45,251 nucleotides of DNA from Gammaproteobacteria bacterium. GTDB lineage: Bacteria > Pseudomonadota > Gammaproteobacteria > Pseudomonadales > Azotimanducaceae. A program made the position numbers and the translations under genes. The notes beneath the pieces are model-generated. The model worked only from the letters and a program-made list of their open reading frames with translations. It did no database searches and was not told the origin of the DNA. How positions within the stretch are numbered: the stretch's first letter is position 1; every line of letters starts with the position of its first letter. Shown here one piece after another: positions 31,070-40,100 of the stretch. The stretch lies in contig JABJED010000120.1 of assembly GCA_018665025.1 (NCBI GenBank), forward strand, positions 1 to 45,251, read 5' to 3'.

Positions 31070-32422
31070 ATGCGCTATCTGCCGTTACATTTTGATCTTC
31101 AGGGTCGAGACGTGCTTGTGGTGGGTGGCGGCGAAATTGCTCGTAGAAAAATTGAACTCCTCCTACGCAGCGGTGCACATATTACCGTTGTCGCGCCGGA
31201 CATCTCTGACCCCGTTGCAACCACCCTGCAGGAAAACATCCATGCCCTGCACGCAGCTACCTATGATCCTGAGTTTCTGCCTGGCAAATGCCTGGTCGTT
31301 GCAGCGACCGACGATAAGGCCGTGAATGAAGCGGTCTCCAGGGACGCGAAGAGCTTGGGCATTCCTGTCAATGTCGTTGATTCACCAGAACTCTGCACCG
31401 TAACTTTTCCTGCCATCATTGACAGGGAACCTCTTGTGATCTCTGTCGGCAGCGCTGGTCTGGCTCCGGTACTCACCAGATTTGTTCGAGAACTGATTGA
31501 AAGAACATTGCCGGAAAGGATCAGCATGCTCGCTGAGTATTTGGGCTCAAGGCGGCGCCAACTGAAAAAAAGCTTAACCGACATCGAGTCTCGCCGACGC
31601 CGCACTGAAGCCTTTATGGAGTCCCCGGGAGCTGAACTTGCGATGTCAGGTGAGGGAGAAAAAGCAGATACTTACTTGTTTGCAGACGATATCTCCAGTG
31701 TTGCTGGCGAGGTTTACCTTGTTGGTGCCGGTCCTGGTGACCCTGATCTACTCACGCTTCGAGCGCTACAATTGATGCAGAAAGCTAATATTGTGTTGTA
31801 TGACAACCTGGTTTCTCCCCGAGTGCTGGACCGTGTGCGCAGGGATGCCACACTGGAGTTTGTTGGCAAGCGCTCTGGATATAAGTCGACAAGCCAGGAA
31901 GACATTAATGAACTACTGGTCAGGCTTGCACAGGAAGGAAACCGAGTGCTTCGATTAAAGGGTGGAGATCCTTTTATCTTTGGCCGGGGTGGCGAAGAAA
32001 TCACGGCGCTCATTGAAAAAAACATTCCTTTCCAGGTTGTACCTGGCATTACCGCAGCCTCTGGTTGTGCAGCGTATGCGGGTATTCCACTGACACACCG
32101 TGAACTATCCCAAAGCGTTCGCTTTGTGACAGGGCATCCAAAAAATGGACAGGTCGACCTTGCCTGGAAGGAACTTTCCCATGCGAATGAGACAGTTGTT
32201 TTTTATATGGGCCTTGGGGGGCTTGCGAGTATTTGCCAGCAACTCGTTGCACATGGCAGGAATGCTGGAACCCCGGTCGCAATTATCTCGAAGGGAACGA
32301 CACCGGAACAGCAGGTGTTAAAGGGGACGCTGGAAACCATTACAGGCCTTGCCGCTCGAACCCAGGTGCAGACGCCCACGCTGATAATAGTGGGGGAAGT
32401 TGTGGACTTTAATCGCAGTTAG
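31070..32422 (+). CDS. cysG: CysG, multifunctional sirohaem synthase
   Basis: A 450-residue fused enzyme. Residues 1 to about 205 are the precorrin-2 dehydrogenase/ferrochelatase part, with NAD-binding GGGEIARRKIELLLRSGA and the dimerisation helices. From about residue 215 the uroporphyrinogen-III methyltransferase part begins (VYLVGAGPGDPDLLTLRA; RLKGGDPFIFGRGGEE; VVPGITAASGCAAYAGIPLTHR). Sirohaem made by CysG serves sulfite reductase, a target of CysB control, and cysB is at 7.2 kb. The 3' end overlaps convergent tusE by 14 bp. Confidence 0.97.
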   Translation: MRYLPLHFDLQGRDVLVVGGGEIARRKIELLLRSGAHITVVAPDISDPVATTLQENIHALHAATYDPEFLPGKCLVVAATDDKAVNEAVSRDAKSLGIPVNVVDSPELCTVTFPAIIDREPLVISVGSAGLAPVLTRFVRELIERTLPERISMLAEYLGSRRRQLKKSLTDIESRRRRTEAFMESPGAELAMSGEGEKADTYLFADDISSVAGEVYLVGAGPGDPDLLTLRALQLMQKANIVLYDNLVSPRVLDRVRRDATLEFVGKRSGYKSTSQEDINELLVRLAQEGNRVLRLKGGDPFIFGRGGEEITALIEKNIPFQVVPGITAASGCAAYAGIPLTHRELSQSVRFVTGHPKNGQVDLAWKELSHANETVVFYMGLGGLASICQQLVAHGRNAGTPVAIISKGTTPEQQVLKGTLETITGLAARTQVQTPTLIIVGEVVDFNRS

Positions 32423-32738
32423 GTGGTTTGGGTAAGCCAGCAATTTTTGCAATGTGCTTTGCTGGTTTACCGGTAAACAGTTTCATTAGATGGATGCTGT
32501 TACCTTTGCTGTCCCCATAGGCTTCCCTGACTTTAGTGACAAGAACCCGATTAGCGGGAAACAAGCGATAATTCTGGTAGTAATCGCGCACCAGGTGAAT
32601 GACTTCCCAATGATCGTCTGTGAGAGTAATTCCATCCAGTTCTGCCAAGCGCTCGGCGATTGCTGGATTCCAGTCACCTGTGTTCCTGAGGAACCCTTCC
32701 TTGTCGGTTTCCGGGTTGCTGGTCACGGCTAAAACCAC
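32409..32738 (-). CDS. tusE: TusE (DsrC-like sulfur relay protein)
   Basis: A 109-residue protein that accepts sulfur from TusBCD and passes it to MnmA on tRNA. The core GDWNPAIAERLAELDGITLTDDHW and YGDSKGNSIHLMKLFTGKP are typical. Only the C-terminal Cys (C108 in PPNCD) is present; the second Cys ten residues earlier that marks dissimilatory DsrC is missing, which supports TusE. It overlaps tusB by 10 bases and is last in the tusDCBE run. Confidence 0.92.
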   Translation of the reverse strand: MVLAVTSNPETDKEGFLRNTGDWNPAIAERLAELDGITLTDDHWEVIHLVRDYYQNYRLFPANRVLVTKVREAYGDSKGNSIHLMKLFTGKPAKHIAKIAGLPKPPNCD

Positions 32739-32986
32739 GAGCAGACTTTATCTGCCTCTGCGCACAGGCGCACAAAATCACTGTAATCGATCGACTCGGT
32801 TTGTGCCGCCAGGAGACCACCCAACCCCCTTGCGTCAACATCAAAACGGATGGCAAACACCAAAAAGGGCAGGGGCTGCAGCCCCAGGTAGACACCATCT
32901 TCCAGTAAAACGACTTTGTCATCTTCTGCGATCAAGTTATTACATAACCCAAGCGCCGATACCTTATTGATTGTGTGCACGATCAT
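32729..32986 (-). CDS. tusB: TusB (DsrH-like) subunit
   Basis: An 85-residue DsrH-family subunit of the TusBCD hexamer. MIVHTINKVSALG opens the protein and KVVLLEDGVYLG follows, as in the family. The position in tusDCBE and the 1-bp overlap with tusC are decisive because the sequence is short. The sulfur-handling cysteine of the complex is in TusD, not here. Confidence 0.88.
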   Translation of the reverse strand: MIVHTINKVSALGLCNNLIAEDDKVVLLEDGVYLGLQPLPFLVFAIRFDVDARGLGGLLAAQTESIDYSDFVRLCAEADKVCSWF

Positions 32987-33339
32987 TAGAAGTTCAGCAC
33001 TTTGTCATGGTTACGAATAAACGCCTGCATGGCAGCGGCGTTCAGAGACTCAACTTCGATCAAAAAATCATCCTTGTTCAGTCCACGGGCGAGCAGGTCG
33101 GGTTTGGAGCAGACGATGCGAGTAACGCCATAGTCCTTTAATGCGCCAAAGCTCAATGAGAAATTTTTTGTACCCAAATCGTCAGTCGACTGACCGGCGA
33201 CCAATTGCATCAGACCATCGCCGACGAACAGAACACTGCATGTGGTGAAGGCGGAACCCATCAACAGGGCATCCAGACCTTCCTGGGCATTGATGCTGCC
33301 GTGTGGTGGGCGGGAAAACACAAACAGAATCGACCTCAT
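32986..33339 (-). CDS. tusC: TusC (DsrF-like) subunit
   Basis: A 117-residue DsrE/DsrF-fold subunit. SILFVFSRPPHGSINAQEGLDALLMGSAF is the typical beta-alpha opening and VLFVGDGLMQLVAG the second strand. It lies one base after tusD and overlaps tusB, so the three subunits should be made in step. Confidence 0.9.
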   Translation of the reverse strand: MRSILFVFSRPPHGSINAQEGLDALLMGSAFTTCSVLFVGDGLMQLVAGQSTDDLGTKNFSLSFGALKDYGVTRIVCSKPDLLARGLNKDDFLIEVESLNAAAMQAFIRNHDKVLNF

Positions 33340-33340
33340 T

Positions 33341-33733
33341 TCACACTCCGAATGTGACGACGCGATCGGCGTTGATCGATGCGTCGATGAGTTGGCCGAG
33401 TCCGGATATAGTAAATCCAGGTGCTAGGTTACTGGCTGATTTTTCATATCTGTCTGCTTCGGTTTCATCCAGGATGCCTCGGCGTAAACACGAAGCGATA
33501 CAGGCAATCAGTTCAATATTGTTCCCGGTGCCGAATTCCTGCCACTGTTCGCTGACCGGGGCTTCATCCTGGGGTGGTGCAATTAGGCTGTTCGCGGTAT
33601 GAACGCCATCGTGATAGAAGAACACCCTGTTGATACTGTGACCGGAAGCCAGCACAGCCTTGGCGAATTTCAAGGCAGACAGGCACGCCTCACTGGAATA
33701 GGGGGCACCGTGTACCACGATGGCGAAATTCAT
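33341..33733 (-). CDS. tusD: TusD (DsrE-like) sulfurtransferase subunit
   Basis: A 130-residue DsrE-family subunit. NFAIVVHGAPYSSEACLSALKFA and the FYHDGVHTANSL loop are characteristic. The active-site cysteine is in the IACIASCLRRGI segment, which carries the persulfide in the relay to TusE. It is first of tusDCBE. An intrinsic terminator of the upstream BI-1 gene lies just before it, so the tus genes need their own promoter in a very short gap, or read-through. Confidence 0.92.
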   Translation of the reverse strand: MNFAIVVHGAPYSSEACLSALKFAKAVLASGHSINRVFFYHDGVHTANSLIAPPQDEAPVSEQWQEFGTGNNIELIACIASCLRRGILDETEADRYEKSASNLAPGFTISGLGQLIDASINADRVVTFGV

Positions 33734-33746
33734 CGGTCAGCAGACA

Positions 33747-33782
33747 CAAAAAAGCCCCGGCATGAGACGCATGGCAGGGCTT
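33747..33782 (-). terminator. Intrinsic terminator after the BI-1 gene
   Basis: Reading minus, AGCCC pairs with GGGCT around an imperfect CCATG/CATG inner stem, and the right arm is followed directly by six T residues. It lies 18 bp after the BI-1 stop and just ahead of tusD. Confidence 0.75.
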
Positions 33783-33799
33783 GTTTAAGGTTGAATATT

Positions 33800-34471
33800 T
33801 TAATCGCTGCTAAATCCTACAAGATGTAAAAGCGCAGTGAAAAGATTGAAGATACTCAGGTAGAGCGAAACAGTCGCCATGACGTAATTGGTTTCGCCGC
33901 CGTTGATGATACGGCTTGTGTCAAACAGAATGAAACCTGACATGAGAATGACAATCGCCGCTGAAATGGCAAGGTGCAGCCCTGATATTTCCCAACCCAT
34001 CATGCTGCCCACGAACAACAAAACGATGCTGCCAATCACGACCCACATCCCAGTCATCAGGAAGCCTGACATATATGAGAAATCTTTCTTCGTTGTCAGA
34101 ACGTAGCCTGAGAGGGAAAAGAAAATCATTCCGGTTAGTGCGAGCGCTGTGACGACTACCTGAGTTCCGCCAGCGGTCTGCATATGAAAGTTCAGGATTG
34201 GCCCGAGTGAGAACCCGAGAATACCGGTGAAAGCAAAAACAAGTGCGATACCCCATACGCTGTTGCGCATCTTATTGATCGCAAACAGCAGTCCGAAGGC
34301 AACAATGAGGGGAATCCATCCCATGTAGGGCGCATTAATCGCCATCGCGACACCGGCCATCATTGCGCTGAAAACCAGCGTCATGGATAGCAGCATATAG
34401 GTACTGCGGAGCACCTTGTTTGTAGAACTGGCCGCAGTTTGTTGTCCGGTTACAAATTGTGCATCTGCCAT
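33800..34471 (-). CDS. Bax inhibitor-1 / YccA-family membrane protein
   Basis: A 223-residue inner-membrane protein with seven hydrophobic segments. The family pattern includes NKVLRSTYMLLSMTLVFSA, ALVFAFTGILGFSLGPIL and the C-terminal FDTSRIINGGETNYVMATVSLYLSIFNLF. E. coli YccA modulates FtsH; other members leak calcium. It is followed by an intrinsic terminator and then the tus genes, in the order I recall from Pseudomonas. Confidence 0.92.
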   Translation of the reverse strand: MADAQFVTGQQTAASSTNKVLRSTYMLLSMTLVFSAMMAGVAMAINAPYMGWIPLIVAFGLLFAINKMRNSVWGIALVFAFTGILGFSLGPILNFHMQTAGGTQVVVTALALTGMIFFSLSGYVLTTKKDFSYMSGFLMTGMWVVIGSIVLLFVGSMMGWEISGLHLAISAAIVILMSGFILFDTSRIINGGETNYVMATVSLYLSIFNLFTALLHLVGFSSD

Positions 34472-34624
34472 TAAAAACTCCTTGTTGAAAACTTGAATGG
34501 GGAAATTTTACGTTACTCCTGACCAAAAGCAAGGTGAACAGGCTTGTATAGCTTATTCCATATCCCTGTAAAAGAAGCGGTTATCCAGTGGATACCTATC
34601 GTTTTGAACGAGAATGATTCAAAA

Positions 34625-34693
34625 GGTTCAGACTGACCGGCGATGGTCATTAGACTGGGGGTTCAGACCGACCGACGATGGTCATTAGACTAG
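34625..34693. repeat. 35-bp tandem duplication at the 3' end of the TrkA-channel gene
   Basis: Two copies of a 34-base unit with a 35-base period (34625-34658 and 34660-34693) differ at three positions. Each holds the inverted pair GACC/GGTC around a six-base loop. The second copy includes the stop codon region of the channel gene. The rest of the 213-bp gap to BI-1 shows nothing else I can name. Confidence 0.8.
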
Positions 34694-35941
34694 CTGATCT
34701 AATCGTGTCCATTCTAATGGAATGTTGTCCTCGACGAGTCGTGTAATACTGATGCAGTGCACGCCATGCTCTTTACCGACGGCTTGCGCGAACTCGGAGG
34801 TGTCGTTAGTTCTGACAAAAATCAGTGCGTTATTATACTTCTGCTTTATCCATAGCGCGGTGCGCAGGTTATTGGCAGAATCGCCCGTACCCATAATCAC
34901 CACGGGTTCGCCTCGACTTAAATCGATGTCGCCGGTCAGTTTTCGCCAAACGTCAGGATGGGTTGTATCGCCTTGATATATCTTGCGTTCGTAAAAGGCG
35001 CCGGATTTTTGTTGTTCATCAACGATTTGCACGCGGCGATGCGCCTGTTTATCGACAATCGCCACTAAATCTATTTCATCTCCGGCGTTAATCTGCAGTT
35101 CTTCCAGGATGGTTTGGCCGAATAGACCGAAACCAGCGATGACCACGGTATCTTGATAGTTCGTTTTCTTGAAGTGATCAATCAGCGCAGAGTTCACCAG
35201 ACCTTTGGCTGCCAGATTATAGGAGTTAAACAGGGTCACTTGATTAGCAATTTGCGTGCTCTGCATTGCTCGTAAAAACCTCAGGCTACCGCCATGTAAC
35301 ACGATTTGTGACGTCAACTTCGGGTAAAGCCGCAGGACCTTGCTTGCAGCCTCGAAGGCGACAAAATCATCGTCACCCAGAAGCATGACTCTTCGTGCCC
35401 GATGTAAGCGTAGTTTCTGGAGCATGAAATCATGGGTCACGTCACCGTTGATCACAGTCACGTCGAAGGTCGCTGTCAGTTCATGTTCACGAGCGAGATC
35501 TATTGCGTGATCAATTACAATCACTGGAATGTGATTGTGCTGCTGACGCAACATTCTCAGGTAGCTGGTGGTTAAATTCCCTGAGCCGACAACCACTATA
35601 TGATTTTTTATTCGTCGCAGTTGCCAGCGCTCCTTGGAGATGACAATAAGCAGTGCTTCCATCACTGCCGACGCCGCTAGCAGGGGGGATCCGAAATACG
35701 CAATCCATAGCAACACCCGGCCCAGTAGTGGGCCACCCGTTGGCAACCCGATATCAAGACCGCCGACCACGAAGAGACCAAGACTGTAGTACGCCTTGGC
35801 GAGCAGTGACCCTTCTACAACATCGGGTCGTTCTGTCAGGCCTACGCCGCTGGATAACCCCAACATAGCGCATGTAAACAACGTTAGAGCCAATAGCCAT
35901 CGCCAGCTAATATTTTTGAGTATTGTGGTGATCTGAAACAT
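34685..35941 (-). CDS. Two-RCK (TrkA_N) potassium-channel-like membrane protein
   Basis: A 418-residue protein with an N-terminal membrane part and two cytosolic NAD-binding RCK domains. Membrane segments lie around residues 13-32, 50-62 and 72-98, with the pore-like loop LGLFVVGGLDIGLPTGG between. The standard TVGYGD filter is absent and GGLDIG stands in its place. RCK1 begins HIVVVGSGNLTTS and RCK2 begins TVVIAGFGLFGQT. It is probably a ligand-gated ion channel; potassium selectivity is inferred from the family and is doubtful given the filter. It is transcribed alone from a 158-bp upstream region. Confidence 0.75.
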   Translation of the reverse strand: MFQITTILKNISWRWLLALTLFTCAMLGLSSGVGLTERPDVVEGSLLAKAYYSLGLFVVGGLDIGLPTGGPLLGRVLLWIAYFGSPLLAASAVMEALLIVISKERWQLRRIKNHIVVVGSGNLTTSYLRMLRQQHNHIPVIVIDHAIDLAREHELTATFDVTVINGDVTHDFMLQKLRLHRARRVMLLGDDDFVAFEAASKVLRLYPKLTSQIVLHGGSLRFLRAMQSTQIANQVTLFNSYNLAAKGLVNSALIDHFKKTNYQDTVVIAGFGLFGQTILEELQINAGDEIDLVAIVDKQAHRRVQIVDEQQKSGAFYERKIYQGDTTHPDVWRKLTGDIDLSRGEPVVIMGTGDSANNLRTALWIKQKYNNALIFVRTNDTSEFAQAVGKEHGVHCISITRLVEDNIPLEWTRLDQLV

Positions 35942-36099
35942 TGGTGATATTAGGACGCGCTTGGGAAACGCAAATTCTACGCATCCGTTCGACGATCAGG
36001 AACCTTTCATTTACCTTTATGACATACGGCCCCGGATGCTTACTAAACAAACCCTCAAATAAAATATAACTGCACAACCGACCATTGACTTTGGCAGTA

Positions 36100-36477
36100 T
36101 TAAATACCCGTTACAGCTATCTCGTAACCATCTAGATCGACCAGGGCAAACTGCCGGGTGCCATAATCTTCCTTTCTTATTACACCAGGATGTAAACCAT
36201 CTTGTTCGAGCGCTGCCCAGAGACTATCCAGGTCATCAACATCGAAATAGAGAACTACATCACCATGGCCCTGACGATTAATCCTTCTCGCTGGAGAGTT
36301 TTCCCCATGTTCATTCAGCATCAGCTCAATGCTGCCTATGGCAAGCTTAGCCCAAGCAATTCGACCCTCATAGCGCCATGAATCAACCAAGCCAAAACCC
36401 AGGGCCTGGGCATAAAAATCAATACTTGTCGCCACATCTTCTACATTGAGCAATACAGTTAACCGCTGGGTGACCAT
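36100..36477 (-). CDS. VOC/bleomycin-resistance-like protein
   Basis: A 125-residue single-chain vicinal-oxygen-chelate protein. TVLLNVEDVATSIDFYAQALGFGLVD and FALVDLDGYEIAVTGI bracket two beta-alpha-beta-beta-beta modules. The frame extends to a TTG at 36493-36495, but the ATG at 36477 has GGAG five bases upstream. Members bind metals or sequester drugs, or isomerise thiol adducts. It stands alone at the edge of the accessory region, and its function cannot be assigned further. Confidence 0.8.
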   Translation of the reverse strand: MVTQRLTVLLNVEDVATSIDFYAQALGFGLVDSWRYEGRIAWAKLAIGSIELMLNEHGENSPARRINRQGHGDVVLYFDVDDLDSLWAALEQDGLHPGVIRKEDYGTRQFALVDLDGYEIAVTGI

Positions 36478-36597
36478 GCTGGCTCCGGTAAACAAACAAT
36501 GGCTTAATGATTATAGGTCAAATTAGAGATGCTTTTCTGGAAACAGCCAAGCGCAAGTCTGCCGAGAAGCTAGTTTTGAATACCATTTCGCGGGGAA

Positions 36598-36654
36598 TTC
36601 GCCGCTAGCGGCGAAATTTCATGGTTGGACCTTGTTAAGCTGGACCTTGTTAAG
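36598..36654. repeat. 18-bp perfect palindrome followed by a 15-bp tandem duplication
   Basis: Positions 36598-36615 read the same on both strands (TTCGCCGC/GCGGCGAA arms). At 36626-36654 the unit TGGACCTTGTTAAG is present twice with a 15-base period. Both lie just downstream of the transposase-like remnant, where an IS91-type element would have its terminal hairpin, so an element end is a possible reading. Confidence 0.55.
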
Positions 36655-36720
36655 AATGGTGCTTTGCAGACTGTACCTGGATCACGCGGCCAAAACCGTC
36701 CCCACCAGCGTTGGCAGATG

Positions 36721-36846
36721 TCAGAGTAGTTGTGTCGAATGCGCGAACAGTCCTTCTGGCGATGAGCGATTTCTGGCCTGTGAGGCCTCATCCAGTCCCA
36801 GATGCTTCAATATTTTCTCAATAACGTCCGGATCTTTTTCCCCCAC
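36721..36846 (-). pseudogene. C-terminal fragment of an IS91-like transposase
   Basis: The minus strand encodes VGEKDPDVIEKILKHLGLDE and then a tail rich in Ser and Arg to a TGA at 36721. The DP-x-VIEKILKHLGL motif is common at the C-terminus of IS91-family (Y2 rolling-circle) transposases after their zinc ribbon. The zinc ribbon and the catalytic part are missing: the frame is cut at 36847, precisely at the edge of the 87-bp repeat. The assignment rests on one short motif and is tentative. Confidence 0.45.
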
Positions 36847-36933
36847 GCGGTCCAAAGGCCAACCGTTAGGTAATTGATGCACCGATGATTCCACTCATGG
36901 CATGCAATCAGTTTCCAATTTGAACACTTGCAC
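36847..36933. repeat. 87-bp direct repeat, left copy (module A)
   Basis: This segment recurs at 40873-40959 in the same orientation with one mismatch (C here, G there, in CCACT[C/G]ATGG). Similarity stops abruptly at both ends. It bounds the module that carries the 1146-residue fusion gene. On the minus strand it contains the last codons (SVQIGN then stop) of a broken reading frame. Confidence 0.95.
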
Positions 36934-37084
36934 TCACATAGCATGAGAAGTTGAAAAAAGTCTCATCGTTGACGAAATTCAGGTTCATCAATTGCAGATC
37001 CTCGTAGGTTTCGCTGAGTACCAGAGAAGCTACACCCTCCCATGTCTCACCGACGATATGGTTGCGGGGTCGACCTGGTGACGA
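36908..37084 (-). pseudogene. C-terminal remnant of an unknown protein
   Basis: An open frame of 58 codons without a start runs from a TGA at 37087 to a stop at 36908. It reads SSPGRPRNHIVGETWEGV, then LVLSETYEDLQLMNLNF and ends SASVQIGN. The composition looks coding. Its end lies inside the left 87-bp repeat. I do not recognise the family. Outside the right repeat a signal-peptide frame (40852-41082) may be the N-terminus of a related gene. Confidence 0.4.
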
Positions 37085-37091
37085 TCACCAG
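37075..37091. promoter_or_regulatory. Perfect 7-bp inverted repeat upstream of the fusion gene
   Basis: CTGGTGA (37075-37081) and TCACCAG (37085-37091) are perfect arms around CGA, 84 bases before the ATG of the fusion gene. A dyad of this size and position could be a repressor or activator site. No -10/-35 pair could be fixed near it. Confidence 0.4.
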
Positions 37092-37174
37092 TTCAGATTG
37101 GGCGCCCGCCCATTCGAGTTCCTGTGCGCCTCAAGGTGGCGTAGACTTCTGCTGTCAACAATGAGGACGAGCAA

Positions 37175-40100
37175 ATGGGCGAGGACTTTCTCTTTCGGGC
37201 GAATGAAATTACCATCACAGCGCAAAACGCACAAATCCACGGCAGCCCTTACGATATGGCGTCCATCCGATCCGCGCGGACCGAGGAGATCCCGGCAAAG
37301 CGGGACTGGATGGGACTCGTCCTGGCGCTGGTGGGGCTGCTCGCAATCGTCTTGCATGGCAACCCCGCCAATGCTGTGTGGTGGATAAGAGAGGCGGCCG
37401 GAGCACTGCTGATGTTGGGGGGCGCCTACATGACACTGCGTCCGAAGGTGACGATGTACGCCGTTTTCATCAAAACCGACGCGGAAGAAAGGCGCAGTCT
37501 GCTGACGGAAGACGCCTCCCTGGCTCGCCAGGTGAAGGAGGCCATCGAAACGGCGCTGACCCAACACAACTGGTTGTCCTCAAAGCTCATCGCGCAAACC
37601 AACGACGGGCGGGCGGCCGAGCAGATGGAGGCGATCCTGGGCTCGTCCTTTCAGCAGCCCATCAACTGTTGCCAAACAACCGCCATCGCCTATGCGCTTT
37701 CTACGCTGGGCTATGCCACAACCGTGGACGATGTGCTGCTTACCTGCCGCGTGAACATCGATTCGGCGGTGGGCGACGGCATGACCCTGGCGGAAACGCA
37801 TGACATGGCGCTTCGCTATATCCGCCGGGCGAACCTGCCGATATTCTGCGAGTGCTATCACTTTGACTTCGACAGCGGCGTCACTGCGGAGCACCTTTGG
37901 GCCGCGTGCCTCATGGATGGTTCGGCGGGAAGCGACGATGTATGTGTGCTCAATTTTCACACGGGAATCGCCCACAACAAACCCAAGGGTGGGGGACACT
38001 TTGCCCTGGTTGTGGGTCCACTGGAAAAGGACCGCGAAATTGTGATGTCCGACGTGCATCCGATTGAGTACGGTGCCCTGTGGCAGCAATCCGTGGAGAC
38101 GCTTTTTCAGGCCATTCAAGATAAGGATTCCTGCGGTCGGTCAAGGGGTATGCTGCGATTCGGCCTGACCGCCTCGAAAGAGTTGCAGCGGCCGTTTCCC
38201 AGCCTGGCAGCATGTATGCGCTCCATCGATTGGGTGAATCCGCCCGAGGGATTCACCACCGATGTGCTCGAAGCCTACATCCCCCGTGGGTGGGATCAAC
38301 ACATGGGCGCTAGGAATATGGAGGGAATTTCGGTTGTCACCAAGGCCCTCGACATGCTCGACCAGACAGCGGAGTGGGATCTGGACGACATCATGCGGTC
38401 TCTGCACGAGTCATATACACGCCACCTGAATACCTTCGCCACCCCCGAGATCGTATTTAATGTGCTTTTACGCCTTTCAAACCGCAAAATCATGCCGGCG
38501 GTTCCCACCATGGTGCCCATCGGGAAGGGGCTCGACGGCAACGCTCTTCGCAAACTGCTCTTCGACAATGATCTGGAGCACCGCGGCACCACGTTCCTGA
38601 TCTCTTACGATTATGCCGTGGCGACCACGGGGGAGGAAGAGCGACAGCCCACCAACCTGTCGAACGTCAGCGAGGCCAATGCGTTGGCGCACATCAACAA
38701 GTGCTGGTCGTTGGTTGCCGAGGTGAGCCGTCAAGCGGATCCGGCCATCGGCGGACTTGCTATCGCTCCGGCCCACGACGTGATTGGGAATGGCCGCTTG
38801 TGGGAGGCCTCCCTGGACAAGATGGCCAAGGCCCTGCTCGCCGTTGGCGCTGGCTTTATTATCAAGCTTCGGTGGATATCCGACGACGAGGAGTTGAACC
38901 AAAATCAACGTATTGACAAGCTTCTCGCTGTCTTTGATGCCGACAACGATGGTGTTATTACTCCAGAGGAGATCGTCACCGGATATGCAACTGAGGGCAT
39001 CGAGCTTACCTTAGAGAAGGCGACCAGCCTGATTGCCGAGGTGGACGCGGACGGAAACAACACCCTCGACCGGTCGGAGGCGCTGTCACTCTTTGCAAAA
39101 GTGCTGGGGATGCACTCCGAAGATGCGGCCTCTCAGGATGGTTTTGGGCAGGTTGCGAGCTTTCTCCATTCGTTCGGCTGTCAACCAAATGATCTGGGCT
39201 TCGCCACCTGTCACATGGCCATAAAGGCCCACGACGTGCGGGCTTGCGTGCGCTTTTACAACAACGTGCTGGGGTGGCCACTATACAAGACGGTTGATCG
39301 TGCCCATGCGGGGACCGAGGAAAATGCATACGGCTCCTCCTGGGCCTCTTTTGGAGCGTTTGCGTCGTTTATTGTATTCCATGAGGAGGTGCTGCCGGCG
39401 GGCGCCATTGGCCACGGGGCCTGGTCTAGATACCAGAACTGCCCGAAGGTGCTGCGAGATGCGCCACAACCAGCGCCACCGATCTCTATGTCTGGTACCG
39501 CCGAGATGAAAATCTTGTTGACCCAGCGCTTTCACGAGATTCCGGGCGTAGACGACGATTTGGCCCACGATGGACCGCTGACCTTCGCTGACATCGCGTT
39601 TCCCTTCCATGGTGTGATTCTTGAACCTGGATTTTATGCCAAACAGATGGCCCGAATCGCCGAAAAGGACCCCGATGGCCGGGTGAGGTGGGCACCGCTG
39701 GGCGATGTACAGGGGCTGTTTGGGGGCGATTTGATCCGAGAGGCCATCGTGCTTCGGGATCCAGACGGCTACCCTTGCATCTTTTTTGTGTGCACCCTGG
39801 AAGGCGAAGCCTACACCAAGCGATTTCCAGCGACCCCCTTTGTCTATGGCCAGTATATGTCCGTGTCCTTTCCCGATGAGCCCGCCCTGGCCGCAGCCCG
39901 GGCGAAGGCTGAAGAGGGACTGCGAAACTGTCCTGTCATGAGCGATACAGGAAAATACGTGAAGCTGGGCCAACGCAAGCAGCGCGATGCCTGGCTCGAG
40001 GAGTTCTTCCACAACGCTGACCCCCTGGAGATGCACAAAAACTACTACGAGAATGTGATTGGTTGGACCCGTTGCGGCCAGACCGTGGACGCGTCGCGCC

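Noticed and set aside
37062-37388. 108-codon plus frame overlapping the start of the fusion gene
   Set aside because: Out of frame with the fusion gene and arginine/serine-rich, typical of a shadow frame; its ATG at 37162-37164 only provides part of the GAGG site.
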